Shown: one piece after another, positions 15,708-24,272 of the stretch
Position numbering within the stretch: the stretch's first letter is position 1
How the letters are laid out: each line of letters begins with the position of its first letter
Source of the DNA: Acidipila sp.
Lineage (GTDB): Bacteria; Acidobacteriota; Terriglobia; Acidiferrales; UBA7541
Direction of reading: 5' to 3'
DNA length: 44,515 nucleotides
Assembly: GCA_010365215.1 (NCBI GenBank)
Contig: JAAFGT010000009.1
Coordinates: 92,449-136,963, forward strand
The notes under the pieces: generated by a model
Databases searched by the model: none
What the model was told of the DNA's origin: nothing
Seen by the model: only the letters and a program-made list of their open reading frames with translations
Position numbers and translations under genes: made by a program

Positions 15708-16838
15708 CTAGTCTCCGGTGGCGCTGCGCAGAATATCGTGCTGCTGGCGTAGCAGAAAACGATCGGTCATCCCGGCGATGTAGTCGCAGACCACGCGATG
15801 GCGCTGCTCGCGTTCAGCCTGCTCCGAGTAGAATTCGGGCATGGCCTGGGGATGCGCGAAGTAGTAGCGGAATACTTCCTCGAGAGCGGCCACGGATCGG
15901 TCGCGCTCGCGAACCAGCACGGCATGATTATAAAAGCGCGCGTGCAGAAATTTCTTGAGGCTGGCGCTCAGCGCGGCGCCTTCAGGACTCAGGCCGATGA
16001 GCCGCACGGGCGAATTGCGCACGTCTTCCAGGCTTTTAACGCCGCTGGCCTGAATGTTTCGCCGGGAGGCGTCGATCAGGTCGGTGACCAGCGCGTCGAG
16101 AATGCGTTTGAGCGCTTCAAGAAACTTCAGCTTTTCCCTGGCCTCCGGATAGCGACGGTCGATCTCCTGGTAAATCTCCCCGAGCCTCGGCGCCTCCGAG
16201 AGAATAACGGCCAGCGGCAGAAGTCCCGTCTCGCGGCCATCGTCAAGATCGGCGGTGTTATAGGCAATCTCGTCCACTAGATCGATTAATTGCGCTTCGA
16301 GCGGTGGGCGAAGATCAAGCAGGTACTCGGCCAGTTCGAGTGAGTTCGGTGCGGAAAAATCGCGGGAATGCTTGATGATGCCTTCGCGCACCTCAAACGT
16401 GAGATTGAGCCCGGGAAAAGCGAGATAGCGCTGCTCGAACTTCTCGACGATGCGCAGGGCGTGAAGATTGTGCTCGAAAGTCTCGCCAAAGTTGCGCATC
16501 AGTTGGTCGAGTTTGTGTTCTCCGGCGTGGCCAAAAGGCGGATGGCCGATATCGTGCGCCAGCGCCAGGGCTTCGACGAGATCGGAATTCAAATCCAAGG
16601 CGCCGGCTACCGTGCGGGCGATCTGGGCAACTTCGAGGGTGTGGGTCAGGCGGTTGCGGAAGTGATCGGAGAATCGCGTGGTGAAAACCTGGGTCTTGGC
16701 CTCGAGGCGACGGAAGGCCCGGGCATGAATGACGCGATCACGGTCGCGCGCGTAAATGTTGCGGTAGGGGTGAGGGGGCTCGGGGTAGCGGCGGCCGCGA
16801 GAGTGGGCCGCGTCCATCGCGTAGGAAGCGAGCTTCAT
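15708..16838 (-). CDS. dgt: dGTPase-like HD-domain dNTP triphosphohydrolase
   Basis: A 376-residue protein of the dGTPase-like family, which hydrolyses dNTPs to nucleoside and triphosphate. The HD site is visible: His66 in RNRLTHTLEVAQIAR and His95-Asp96 in ALAHDIGHPPFGHAGE; EIAYNTADLDD supplies the later metal Asp. N-terminal RDRDRVIHARAFRRLEAKTQVF is also family-typical. The frame stays open about 105 codons upstream but there overlaps the TPR gene in another frame. The ATG at 16838 is chosen because homologous sequence begins here and it falls 19 nt after the TPR stop, although its ribosome-binding site is weak. It appears to end the signalling operon, which is an unusual place for this enzyme. 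Confidence 0.88.
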   Translation of the reverse strand: MKLASYAMDAAHSRGRRYPEPPHPYRNIYARDRDRVIHARAFRRLEAKTQVFTTRFSDHFRNRLTHTLEVAQIARTVAGALDLNSDLVEALALAHDIGHPPFGHAGEHKLDQLMRNFGETFEHNLHALRIVEKFEQRYLAFPGLNLTFEVREGIIKHSRDFSAPNSLELAEYLLDLRPPLEAQLIDLVDEIAYNTADLDDGRETGLLPLAVILSEAPRLGEIYQEIDRRYPEAREKLKFLEALKRILDALVTDLIDASRRNIQASGVKSLEDVRNSPVRLIGLSPEGAALSASLKKFLHARFYNHAVLVRERDRSVAALEEVFRYYFAHPQAMPEFYSEQAEREQRHRVVCDYIAGMTDRFLLRQQHDILRSATGD

Positions 16839-16857
16839 GCTGGATGAGTCAAATTCG

Positions 16858-17580
16858 CTAGCTCTGCGGGCCGAGATCGGTGAGGCGTTTGTCAGCCTCT
16901 TCGGCCAGCACGGTGTCGGGATGGTCCTTTTTGACCTGCTGGTAGAGCTTGGCGGCTTCCGTCGGACTCGATTTGCGATATTGGTCGGCGAGCAGCATCT
17001 GCGCCAGCGGTTTAGGAACGAGGTCGGTAGGCTTGTCGATGAGCAGCTTGAGCAGGCGCGCGGACTCATCCAGCTTACCGGATTGGGCATTAATTTCCGC
17101 CTGTTCCAGGCGGGCCATTGAGGCGACTTCGGCGTTGCTGCCGCTTTCGACATCTTTGAGTTCTTTCAGGGCTTGGTCGGTCTGGCCGATGCGCGCCGTG
17201 GAAACCGCCGCGTAGTATCGCGCCAACTGCCCTTGCTGGGTCATGGAATATTTCGAGGCCACGTCGCGGAATTTCTTCTGCGCGTCCAGATATTTATTTT
17301 TTTCCTCGAGGTAGGAGATTTCTCCCGGCTCATCGGGTTCGCCGGCGGTACGGATGCGGGCATCGAAAGTCTTGCGCGCGTCTTCGAAGGCGACTCCGGC
17401 GCGCTCCGACTGCCGGTCGCTATAGAACCACCAGCCACCCACCAGAACGGCTACGGCCAGCAGGCCCAGCGCGCCGATCCACATCATGCGCGTGTGCGAA
17501 AGCGCGTACTGCGCCCCGTGCGTCAGCGTCTCCTTGAATTCGTCGTGCTTCAGTTCTTTCCGGCTGATGTGCTGGGACAC
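16858..17580 (-). CDS. Membrane-anchored TPR-like protein (YfgM-like)
   Basis: A 240-residue protein with a short cytoplasmic N-terminus, one transmembrane span (about 33-53) and a helical repeat domain outside the cytoplasm. Repeats are seen in AARYYAAVSTARIGQTDQALKEL-type helices and in the C-terminal LADQYRKSSPTEAAKLYQQV segment. The layout matches the TPR_21/YfgM family, whose Escherichia coli member is an ancillary SecYEG translocon and chaperone subunit; similarity here is by architecture only. The start is GTG at 17580, supported by a strong AGGAGGGG 6 nt upstream. It lies 127 nt after the CHASE2 cyclase and 19 nt before the dGTPase gene. Confidence 0.75.
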   Translation of the reverse strand: MSQHISRKELKHDEFKETLTHGAQYALSHTRMMWIGALGLLAVAVLVGGWWFYSDRQSERAGVAFEDARKTFDARIRTAGEPDEPGEISYLEEKNKYLDAQKKFRDVASKYSMTQQGQLARYYAAVSTARIGQTDQALKELKDVESGSNAEVASMARLEQAEINAQSGKLDESARLLKLLIDKPTDLVPKPLAQMLLADQYRKSSPTEAAKLYQQVKKDHPDTVLAEEADKRLTDLGPQS

Positions 17581-17628
17581 GAGTCCCCTCCTGGGCTGCT
17601 CCTGAAGGATAGAAGCCTATCACGAAAT

Positions 17629-17639
17629 GCAGGAGTGCC
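17629..17639. repeat. Second, degenerate copy of the REP-like core
   Basis: GCAGGAGTGCC is an 11/11 match to the reverse complement of 2717-2727. The outer stem is lost. It lies in the 127-nt gap between the CHASE2 cyclase and the TPR gene. Confidence 0.35.
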
Positions 17640-17707
17640 GGGCGAGCTAACCCAGGGCAGCCGTAGCGATACTGAGGGCAACGCCGGATTACCGGGGAGA
17701 AAATACC

Positions 17708-20104
17708 CTACTTGTGTTTCATGACGTAGACGCCGTCCCATTGGGGGTCGGGTTCCTCGAGCAGGAACTCTTCGCAGCGGAAGAAGAGGACGCGGGAGGG
17801 CACGTCATCGGGCCAGCGTTCGAGAACTTTGGCGAATGTGGTTTGCGCCTGGCGCCAGTCGCGGCGCTTGTAGAAGGAACGCGCGCGGGAATAGAGCTCG
17901 ACGCGCTCCTGTAGTTCGCTGCCCTCCTGGCGGTAGCCCAGCAACTCGAAAATGGTGACGGGCTGTTCTTTCCCCTTCACGCGAATTACGTCCACTTCGC
18001 GAAAAATAAAATCAGGAGAACGCGCCGCGCGGAAGGCAAATTCGGTGAGCAGGATGCGCGTGCCGTATTCCTTGTTGAGGCCTTCCAGGCGCGCGGCCAG
18101 ATTCACCGCATCCCCGATGGCGGTGTAGCCGTAGCGCAGGTTCGAGCCCATGTTGCCGACCGAGGCCATGCCGGTGTTCAGGCCGATACCGATGTCGAGC
18201 AGCGGCAGGCCGTCGCGCTTCCAGATTTTCTGCAGCTCGGTGAGCTTGGCGAGCATGTCGAGAGCGGCGCGAGCGGCTTTATGCGCGTGGCCGGAATCTT
18301 CAAAGGGCGCACCCCAGAAAGCCATGACCGCGTCGCCGATGTATTTATCGAGGGTGCCCTGATTGCGGAAGACGATGCGGGTCATATCGGTGAGATAGCC
18401 GTTGAGCAGGTCGGCGAGCTTCTGCGCGTCGAGTTTTTCGGAGATGCTGGTGAAGCCGCGAATGTCGCTGAACAGGATGGTGATCTCCTGCTTGCGGGGC
18501 TGCACCAGTTCGGGGCTGGTGAGCACGCGGCGGATGACTTCCGGGCTGACGTATTGCTGGAAGGCGCCGCGCACCCTGCGCTTTTCGCGGTCCTCCACCA
18601 GCACGCGGTAGAGAGAGACGAGCATGGTGTTGGAGAGCAGCACCAGAGTGGGCAGGGTGAAATTGAGCCACCAGCCGTGAATAAACGCGAACATTACCGC
18701 GGCGGCGAAAGGCAACTCCAACAGCAGCGCCAGGGGCATCCACTTGGGCTGCGTTACGGCCAGCCACAGCCCGAGCGGCACGCCGAAGAAGAAAATCAGC
18801 AACAGGTCCACGCCGATCTGCGTGACGTCACGCTGCAGAAACCGCTGATTCAAAATGTTATCTATGACATTCGCGTGAATCTCCACGCCGGGATAATTGA
18901 TAGAGCTGAAGGGAGTGCTGCGCAGGTCGCCGATGCCGGTGGCGCTGGCGCCGACCAGAACAATCTTGTCTTTAAAAGTGCCCGGCGGGAAAGTGTGATT
19001 GACCACATCGGCGATGGAGACGTAAGGGAAAGTCCGCACGGGACCGCGAAAATTGATCATCACCCGGCCGATATCGTCGGGCACAACGATAATCGAAGAG
19101 CCAAATTCCAAATTTTCGATGCCGGACGACCCAAAGTTCAGAATCATCTTCTCGTTGGGCAGGCCCAGGTAGTAACGCACGGTCTGCACGTCGATGGAGG
19201 CGTAAATATCCCATTCGGAGCGGTTCTTGGAGCGTCCAAACGGTATGGCCAGGTTGGCGCGGCGCACGATACCGTCCGGATCCGGCCAGACGTTGAAAAA
19301 ACCGGTGGACCCGCGGTCTCCGCCAAGAGCGTCGGTCAGCGGTTCGATGTTGGCCTCGGCGCCGAGGGGCAAAATTTCCTGCTCATCGAATTTCTGAATC
19401 ATGTCGAGAAAGCTTTTCGCGCCCTCCGCGGAGTGTGCCGCCCGCGCTTGGGGGTAGGGAAAGTAAGCCAGGAGACGAGCGTAGCGATCGAGTGTGGCGT
19501 CATCCAGACCTTTCAAATCTGCCTGAGAACTGAAAAAGAAGTTTCCTAATACCACGCTGCCCATGCGCTTAATGGAGTCGGCAAATTGCTGGTCGGCGTT
19601 AAATTCCTTCTCGAGGTCGACGAGAGCGGATTCCAGGCGCGGGTCGATCTTCTGGCCCTGCTTCTGCAGCAGGCGCGCGCGCAGTTCGCGTAACGGCCGC
19701 ACCGAGTCGTCCGTTTTGCTGAAAGTGATGTCGAAACCTGCCACGCGCGCACCATCGTCGTGCAAGGCATCGAGCATTTTGGCAAAATTGGAACGGGAGA
19801 AAGGCCAGCGGCCGAGAACTTCCTGGGCGCGTTGATCGATGTCGACAATTACGATGCGGGGGTCGGGGCGGGGCGCCTGGAAGCGCGGCCGCAAAAGAAA
19901 GCGCGCGTCGAGCGTGGAATATTCCAGGCGTGTAAGCAGATTGGCGGTGGCCGCGTTTCTTTCTCCTACCAACACATAGTAGTAAAGGAAAAAACCCAGA
20001 AGGGTTACGACCAGGCTGATGAGCAGCGACATGCGCTGGCGCCACAGCGTGCCGAGTGCGGAGCCGAACAGGCTTCCGGGTGCGTCTGGTTTGCCGTCGG
20101 CCAT
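17708..20104 (-). CDS. CHASE2-domain class III adenylate/guanylate cyclase
   Basis: A 798-residue receptor cyclase. Order: TM at about 24-45; extracytoplasmic CHASE2 domain at about 55-420, with the conserved KDKIVLVGASATGIGD and PGVEIHANVIDNIL stretches; three TMs at about 428-450, 456-476 and 480-502; cyclase domain at about 535-700; then a short TPR-like tail. Catalytic residues are complete: metal-binding Asp547 (FSDIRGFT) and Asp591, purine-specifying Lys587 and Thr661, and transition-state Asn668 and Arg672. A Lys/Thr pair is the usual bacterial ATP-selecting set, so cAMP is the likely product (inference). The ATG at 20104 has GGAGAGG about 14 nt upstream. It lies 32 nt after the FHA gene. 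The ligand is unknown. Confidence 0.92.
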   Translation of the reverse strand: MADGKPDAPGSLFGSALGTLWRQRMSLLISLVVTLLGFFLYYYVLVGERNAATANLLTRLEYSTLDARFLLRPRFQAPRPDPRIVIVDIDQRAQEVLGRWPFSRSNFAKMLDALHDDGARVAGFDITFSKTDDSVRPLRELRARLLQKQGQKIDPRLESALVDLEKEFNADQQFADSIKRMGSVVLGNFFFSSQADLKGLDDATLDRYARLLAYFPYPQARAAHSAEGAKSFLDMIQKFDEQEILPLGAEANIEPLTDALGGDRGSTGFFNVWPDPDGIVRRANLAIPFGRSKNRSEWDIYASIDVQTVRYYLGLPNEKMILNFGSSGIENLEFGSSIIVVPDDIGRVMINFRGPVRTFPYVSIADVVNHTFPPGTFKDKIVLVGASATGIGDLRSTPFSSINYPGVEIHANVIDNILNQRFLQRDVTQIGVDLLLIFFFGVPLGLWLAVTQPKWMPLALLLELPFAAAVMFAFIHGWWLNFTLPTLVLLSNTMLVSLYRVLVEDREKRRVRGAFQQYVSPEVIRRVLTSPELVQPRKQEITILFSDIRGFTSISEKLDAQKLADLLNGYLTDMTRIVFRNQGTLDKYIGDAVMAFWGAPFEDSGHAHKAARAALDMLAKLTELQKIWKRDGLPLLDIGIGLNTGMASVGNMGSNLRYGYTAIGDAVNLAARLEGLNKEYGTRILLTEFAFRAARSPDFIFREVDVIRVKGKEQPVTIFELLGYRQEGSELQERVELYSRARSFYKRRDWRQAQTTFAKVLERWPDDVPSRVLFFRCEEFLLEEPDPQWDGVYVMKHK

Positions 20105-20136
20105 CGAATGCGGAGCCTCTCCGGGAGCGCCGGGCG

Positions 20137-20862
20137 CTAGTCTTTGTAGACGAAGCTCAGCTTGACGTTGCCCAATTCGATGGTGTCGCCGTCATTGAGG
20201 CGGGCGGCGCCGTGGATGGGCTGACCGTTGACCACGGGAACCTTGTCGGCGGTGCCGATGTAGTAGCCGTCATCGCGCTTATTAATTTGCGCGGCGACTT
20301 TAGGCGCGAACCATCCGCGCAGGCGCACGGTGGCCATCTCGGATTTGCCGATGACGGTAAGCTTGTTGGTGAGCAGATATTCCGACTGGTCGGTCTTGCC
20401 GCTCAAAATGACGAGCGTGGGAATGCGGACGCGAGTAGGAACGGATTGCTGGGTGCCTTCGCCGGCGGCGGCGAGCATGTCGCGGCGCTTTTTGGTGTCG
20501 AGCACCATGGTCTCTTCCATCTTGGGCATGACCGGCTTGGGAGCGCTGGCCGCACCATGGAGAGGCGGGACATCGGCCTCGCCGCGGACCTCGATGGTGT
20601 GCTTGCCTACCAGCACGATGTCGCCAGGCTTGAGGCTGAGGCGCTTGACGCGCTGATTGTTGACGAATGTGCCGTTCATGCTGTTGAGGTCTTCGACGAC
20701 CAGCTTGCCACCCTCATTTACGATTTTGGCGTGGTGGCTGGAGACGGCGAGATTATCCACCTGGATATCGTTGTCCGGGGCGCGGCCGATGGTCAGCGGT
20801 TCGACGCCTACATTCACTTCCTTGAGCACCGCTGCCTCGTATTTCAGGATGAGCTTTGCCAT
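20137..20862 (-). CDS. Double FHA-domain protein
   Basis: A 241-residue cytoplasmic adaptor. FHA1 (about 1-95) keeps the phosphothreonine-binding set: Gly26-Arg27, Ser41/Ser42 with His43/His44, and Asn63-Gly64-Thr65. A Pro/Ala-rich linker follows. FHA2 (about 150-240) has the fold pattern, and its NG is retained in VVNGQPI, but GR is changed to GK and the SxxH loop to FAPK. FHA2 is therefore probably not a classical phosphopeptide binder. The ATG at 20862 has a strong TAGGAGG whose TAG is also the stop of the PP2C gene, 12 nt away. Placement between a phosphatase and a cyclase suggests it reads kinase output and passes it on (inference). Confidence 0.88.
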   Translation of the reverse strand: MAKLILKYEAAVLKEVNVGVEPLTIGRAPDNDIQVDNLAVSSHHAKIVNEGGKLVVEDLNSMNGTFVNNQRVKRLSLKPGDIVLVGKHTIEVRGEADVPPLHGAASAPKPVMPKMEETMVLDTKKRRDMLAAAGEGTQQSVPTRVRIPTLVILSGKTDQSEYLLTNKLTVIGKSEMATVRLRGWFAPKVAAQINKRDDGYYIGTADKVPVVNGQPIHGAARLNDGDTIELGNVKLSFVYKD

Positions 20863-20874
20863 GGACGGATCCTC

Positions 20875-21690
20875 CTAAGAGCCTGAACCGCCGAGCCAGC
20901 GCATGAAGCGAGTCCACGGGCCGTGCGATTCCCTTACGATACGAATAGCCACTGCGGTAACGTTATCCTCGCCGCCGGCATCATTGGCCGCTTCGATCAT
21001 GCGATCGACGGCCTCTTGCGAATTGAGCGAGGTGAGCAGCGCGCTGGCGATGCCCGCGTCGGTGACCATGCGGCTGAGGCCATCGGAACAGAGCAACAGA
21101 GTGTCGCCCTCAATCAGAGTGTGCTCGTCGGCATCCACCTGCACGGTAGCATCGATACCCAGAGCGCGGATCAGCACGCTTTGCATCTCACTTTCGTCGG
21201 CCTGCTGCTGGGTGAGAATGCCGCGGCGAACCTGCTCGGCAACCAGAGAATGATCCTGGGTGAGTTGCTCGAGAGCGCCGCCACGCAGCCGATAGGCGCG
21301 GCTATCGCCCACGTGGGCCAAGCTCATGCGCGAGCCATCGAGCCATACCGCCACGACGGTGGCGCCCATGCCGCGCTGCGCCGGATGCTTCTGCGCGGAT
21401 TCATAAATCATGCGATTGGCCAGTTGAATGGAGCTGGCCAGACGGTTGGTCCTTACCCCCAGATCCGCCACGGCGCCTTCGAGCAGCGGCAGCTTGGGAT
21501 CCAGCAGAGAATCGCGACAGTGCTGGGCGATGGCTTCGACGGCCATGCGGCTGGCGATTTCGCCGTGCGCTTCGCCGCCCATGCCGTCGGAAAGAATGTA
21601 GAGTCCGAGCTCCGGCAAGACTTCGAAGGAGTCTTCGTTATTTTTTCGGACGCGACCCAGGTCGGTGCGCGCCCCAGCGTCAATTCGCAA
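20875..21690 (-). CDS. PP2C-type Ser/Thr protein phosphatase
   Basis: A 271-residue PPM/PP2C phosphatase of the stand-alone bacterial (PstP/Stp1) type. Metal and active-site motifs are present: RTDLGRVRKNNEDS (8-21), SDGMGGEAHGE (34-44), HVGDSRAYRL, LCSDGLSRMV and GGEDNVTAVAI. The start is TTG at 21690, giving MRIDAGARTDLGRV. It is preferred because the family N-terminus begins there, the upstream frame overlaps the kinase gene and reads as a nonsense Arg/Ser-rich stretch, and a GGATAGGAT purine tract precedes it. It is 8 nt after the kinase stop, so translation is probably coupled. The likely job is to reverse the phosphorylation made by the kinase upstream. Confidence 0.88.
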   Translation of the reverse strand: MRIDAGARTDLGRVRKNNEDSFEVLPELGLYILSDGMGGEAHGEIASRMAVEAIAQHCRDSLLDPKLPLLEGAVADLGVRTNRLASSIQLANRMIYESAQKHPAQRGMGATVVAVWLDGSRMSLAHVGDSRAYRLRGGALEQLTQDHSLVAEQVRRGILTQQQADESEMQSVLIRALGIDATVQVDADEHTLIEGDTLLLCSDGLSRMVTDAGIASALLTSLNSQEAVDRMIEAANDAGGEDNVTAVAIRIVRESHGPWTRFMRWLGGSGS

Positions 21691-21698
21691 GCCCGATC

Positions 21699-24272
21699 CT
21701 ATCCGACCACCGGCTCCAGAGCAGCAAGAGCCTTGCGCAGGTCGGCAGCCATCTCTCCCGCTTTCTGATAGCGCTTGGCGGGATCTTTCTCGAGCGCACG
21801 GTCGATCACCGCTTCGATGGATTCGGGAATGGCCGGGTTGACTCCCCGAGCGGAGCGGTGAGGCTCGTTGGTGATCTGGTAGATGAGTGTGGCAACGGAA
21901 TCGCCGTGGAAAGGCTTTTCGCCGGTGAGCAGCTCGAACAGGCATGCGCCCAGCGAAAAAATGTCGGAACGGCCGTCAACTTTTTTACCGGCAAGCTGCT
22001 CGGGCGACATGTAGCTGGGCGTGCCGAGCACGGTGCCGGTGGCCGTCCTGGACTGGTCGGTGATGCGGGCGATGCCGAAATCGGTGACTTTGATGACGCC
22101 GTTTTTGAGCATCATCAAGTTGGCGGGCTTGATGTCGCGATGCACCACGTTATTTTCGTGCGCGTAATCGAGAGCGTCGGCCACTTTGGCGACGGCATTT
22201 ACGACTTCGCGCAGAGGATGGAGGTGGCCTTTGGCGCACCAGGGCTTGAGGTCGGCGCCGTCGAGCAGCTCCATGGCGATGTAGTTGATGTCCTGATCTT
22301 CGCCGGCATCGAAAATGTTTACGATGTTGGGGTGCGTGAGCCGCCCGGCGGATTCCGCTTCGCGGAAGAAACGCTCTTGAAGGGCTTTGCGATCTTCGGG
22401 GCTGAGATCTTCGTCGTCGAAGCGCAGCGTCTTAATGGCCATCTGGCGATTGATCTTGGGATCGCGGCCCAGGAACACCGTGCCCATAGCGCCTTTGCCC
22501 AGCTCGCGGATGACTTCGTAGCGGCCGAGGGTGGGCTTCACGTCCGTGCCGCTGGTCATCATGACGGTGGACTCGACGCTGCGGCCCTTCTTGAGGCCGG
22601 CGGTGCCGCTGATCTGCGTTTCACCCATGGCCCGCAGCTTCTCCATGCGCTCACGGATATCCTTGAAATTTCTGTCTGCGGAGGCGATGTGTTCCAGGAC
22701 CGCGACGGACTTGTTGAACTGGCGTTTGCGCTCGAAGTCCAGTGCCAGGTTGTAGAGCGTATCCTTCATTCCCGCATCCACCGGGACGCGGCGGAATTTC
22801 TCCCAAGCCATGTCCAGCATGCCCTGGCCCTGGAAGGAGAGACCCAGCATTTTCAGAGTCTCCACCGACTCGGTCTCCAGCGTTTCCTTGGCGCGCTCGG
22901 TGCCGAAGTAGCGCTTGGAAACAACGACCACGTAACCCAGGACGAGCAGGAGCGAGGGATACATCATCTCGATCCAGTAGCCCTTGGAACTGAACAGCCA
23001 GAAAGAAGTGGCGCCGAATGCGCCCAGAAGGACGAAGGCGATGGCCGCGCTGATGCCTGCGGGAAGCAGCGGCAATCCGAGAGTCACGAAGAGGGCGAAC
23101 AACAGCATAACGCCCAATTCGAGGTTGCGGGCCCAGGGCGGGCGAGTGATGAACTTGTTGTGCAGAACGTTCTCGACCACATTGGCAAAATACTCGACGG
23201 CGGGGAGAGTGGCGGAGACGGAAGTAGCGCGCTGCTCGCCGAGCCCGGTGGCGGTGAAGCCCACGAGCACGATCTTGCCCTTGAAATTTTCCTTGGTGAC
23301 TTTGTTCGTGACCACGTCGACGAAGCTGAAATGGGGGAAAGTTTTTACGTCGCCGTTGAAGTTCACCAGCATCTGGTAGTGCGAGTCGGTGGGAACCAGG
23401 CGGTTGCCCACCTGGACGCCGTCGCCTTTGGGAAGAATCTCGCCGGGATCGAGGTTGAGATAGACGCGCGCGATCTGCAAAGAAAAAGATGGGTATTCCT
23501 TGCTGTCGTATTCCACGACCAGGGGCTGGCGGCGGATGGCGCCGTCGCGCTCGGGAATCCAGTTGATGTGGCCGATGGCTTTGGCTTCTTTGGCGAAGCG
23601 GTCGATGGGTGGGACGATGCCCTTGGCATCGAGGTCGGTGCCTTTGAGCTTAGACTCCGCGCCGGGCAGCGAATTTTTGAGGATGTCAGCGGAGGGAGGC
23701 TGGTCGGGGCGGCCCAGCGGAGGGCCGGGCAAGCCAAAATTCATAGCCAGCACGGTGTTGCCGGCGAGGGCGATGGAATCGGCCAGGCGCGCGTCGTTGT
23801 CGAGGCGCTTGCCGGTATCGTCAAAAATCTTCTGGAACTGGCCGAAGAAACGCTGCGACTGCGCGCGCTCTTTTATCGCCTCTTTCTCAAACCTCATCCC
23901 CGACTGCGCCTGCTGGAACTGTTTGCGGAGATCGCGCACAGCTTCCAAGCCGGGATTAATCTCCGCATCGGAGTAGAGCAGATCGAGGGCGATCACTTTG
24001 GATTCGGCTTCGGAGAGCTGGTCAACCAGTTGGCCCATGTAAGCGCGCGGCCAGGGCCAGCGGCCTATCTGGGAGATGGAAGCATCGTCCACGGCGACGA
24101 TAACGATTTCGTCGCCGACCTGACGATTGGCGCGAAGCTTGGCGCGCAGGTCGTACAGTTTTAGTTCCAAGGTGTCGATAGGGCCGACACCCATGTACAG
24201 ACCCAGCAGCATAACCAGCGACACGGCAGCCCCGAGAATTACGTCCACCACCGGAAATTTTCGATCAGCCAT
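21699..24272 (-). CDS. CHASE2-domain receptor Ser/Thr protein kinase
   Basis: An 857-residue transmembrane kinase. Order: TM (about 10-29), extracytoplasmic CHASE2 (about 39-385, with GKIVLVGFTATGLGEQR and AVEYFANVVENVL), a cluster of TMs (about 390-465), a TPR-like helical linker (about 475-560), and a Hanks-type kinase domain (583-850). All kinase motifs are intact: glycine loop GKGAMG 592-597, Lys614, His711-Arg712-Asp713, Asn718, DFG 731-733 and TPSYMSPEQ. Most bacterial receptor kinases have the kinase at the N-terminus; here the sensor is N-terminal and the kinase C-terminal. The ATG at 24272 is the only plausible in-frame start, although the best GGAGG is about 35 nt upstream. It is the first gene of the signalling operon. 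Confidence 0.93.
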   Translation of the reverse strand: MADRKFPVVDVILGAAVSLVMLLGLYMGVGPIDTLELKLYDLRAKLRANRQVGDEIVIVAVDDASISQIGRWPWPRAYMGQLVDQLSEAESKVIALDLLYSDAEINPGLEAVRDLRKQFQQAQSGMRFEKEAIKERAQSQRFFGQFQKIFDDTGKRLDNDARLADSIALAGNTVLAMNFGLPGPPLGRPDQPPSADILKNSLPGAESKLKGTDLDAKGIVPPIDRFAKEAKAIGHINWIPERDGAIRRQPLVVEYDSKEYPSFSLQIARVYLNLDPGEILPKGDGVQVGNRLVPTDSHYQMLVNFNGDVKTFPHFSFVDVVTNKVTKENFKGKIVLVGFTATGLGEQRATSVSATLPAVEYFANVVENVLHNKFITRPPWARNLELGVMLLFALFVTLGLPLLPAGISAAIAFVLLGAFGATSFWLFSSKGYWIEMMYPSLLLVLGYVVVVSKRYFGTERAKETLETESVETLKMLGLSFQGQGMLDMAWEKFRRVPVDAGMKDTLYNLALDFERKRQFNKSVAVLEHIASADRNFKDIRERMEKLRAMGETQISGTAGLKKGRSVESTVMMTSGTDVKPTLGRYEVIRELGKGAMGTVFLGRDPKINRQMAIKTLRFDDEDLSPEDRKALQERFFREAESAGRLTHPNIVNIFDAGEDQDINYIAMELLDGADLKPWCAKGHLHPLREVVNAVAKVADALDYAHENNVVHRDIKPANLMMLKNGVIKVTDFGIARITDQSRTATGTVLGTPSYMSPEQLAGKKVDGRSDIFSLGACLFELLTGEKPFHGDSVATLIYQITNEPHRSARGVNPAIPESIEAVIDRALEKDPAKRYQKAGEMAADLRKALAALEPVVG

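Noticed and set aside
16839-17153. A 105-residue N-terminal extension of the dGTPase
   Set aside because: It overlaps the TPR gene in another frame and reads as low-complexity Ser/Arg/Pro sequence.
21691-21945. An N-terminal extension of the PP2C phosphatase inside the kinase gene
   Set aside because: The extra 85 residues are Arg/Ser-rich out-of-frame kinase sequence; the family N-terminus starts at the TTG at 21690.
21858-24164. A 768-codon open frame on the plus strand opposite the CHASE2 kinase
   Set aside because: It is the antisense mirror of a well-conserved kinase in GC-rich DNA; the translation shows no domain and no ribosome-binding site.
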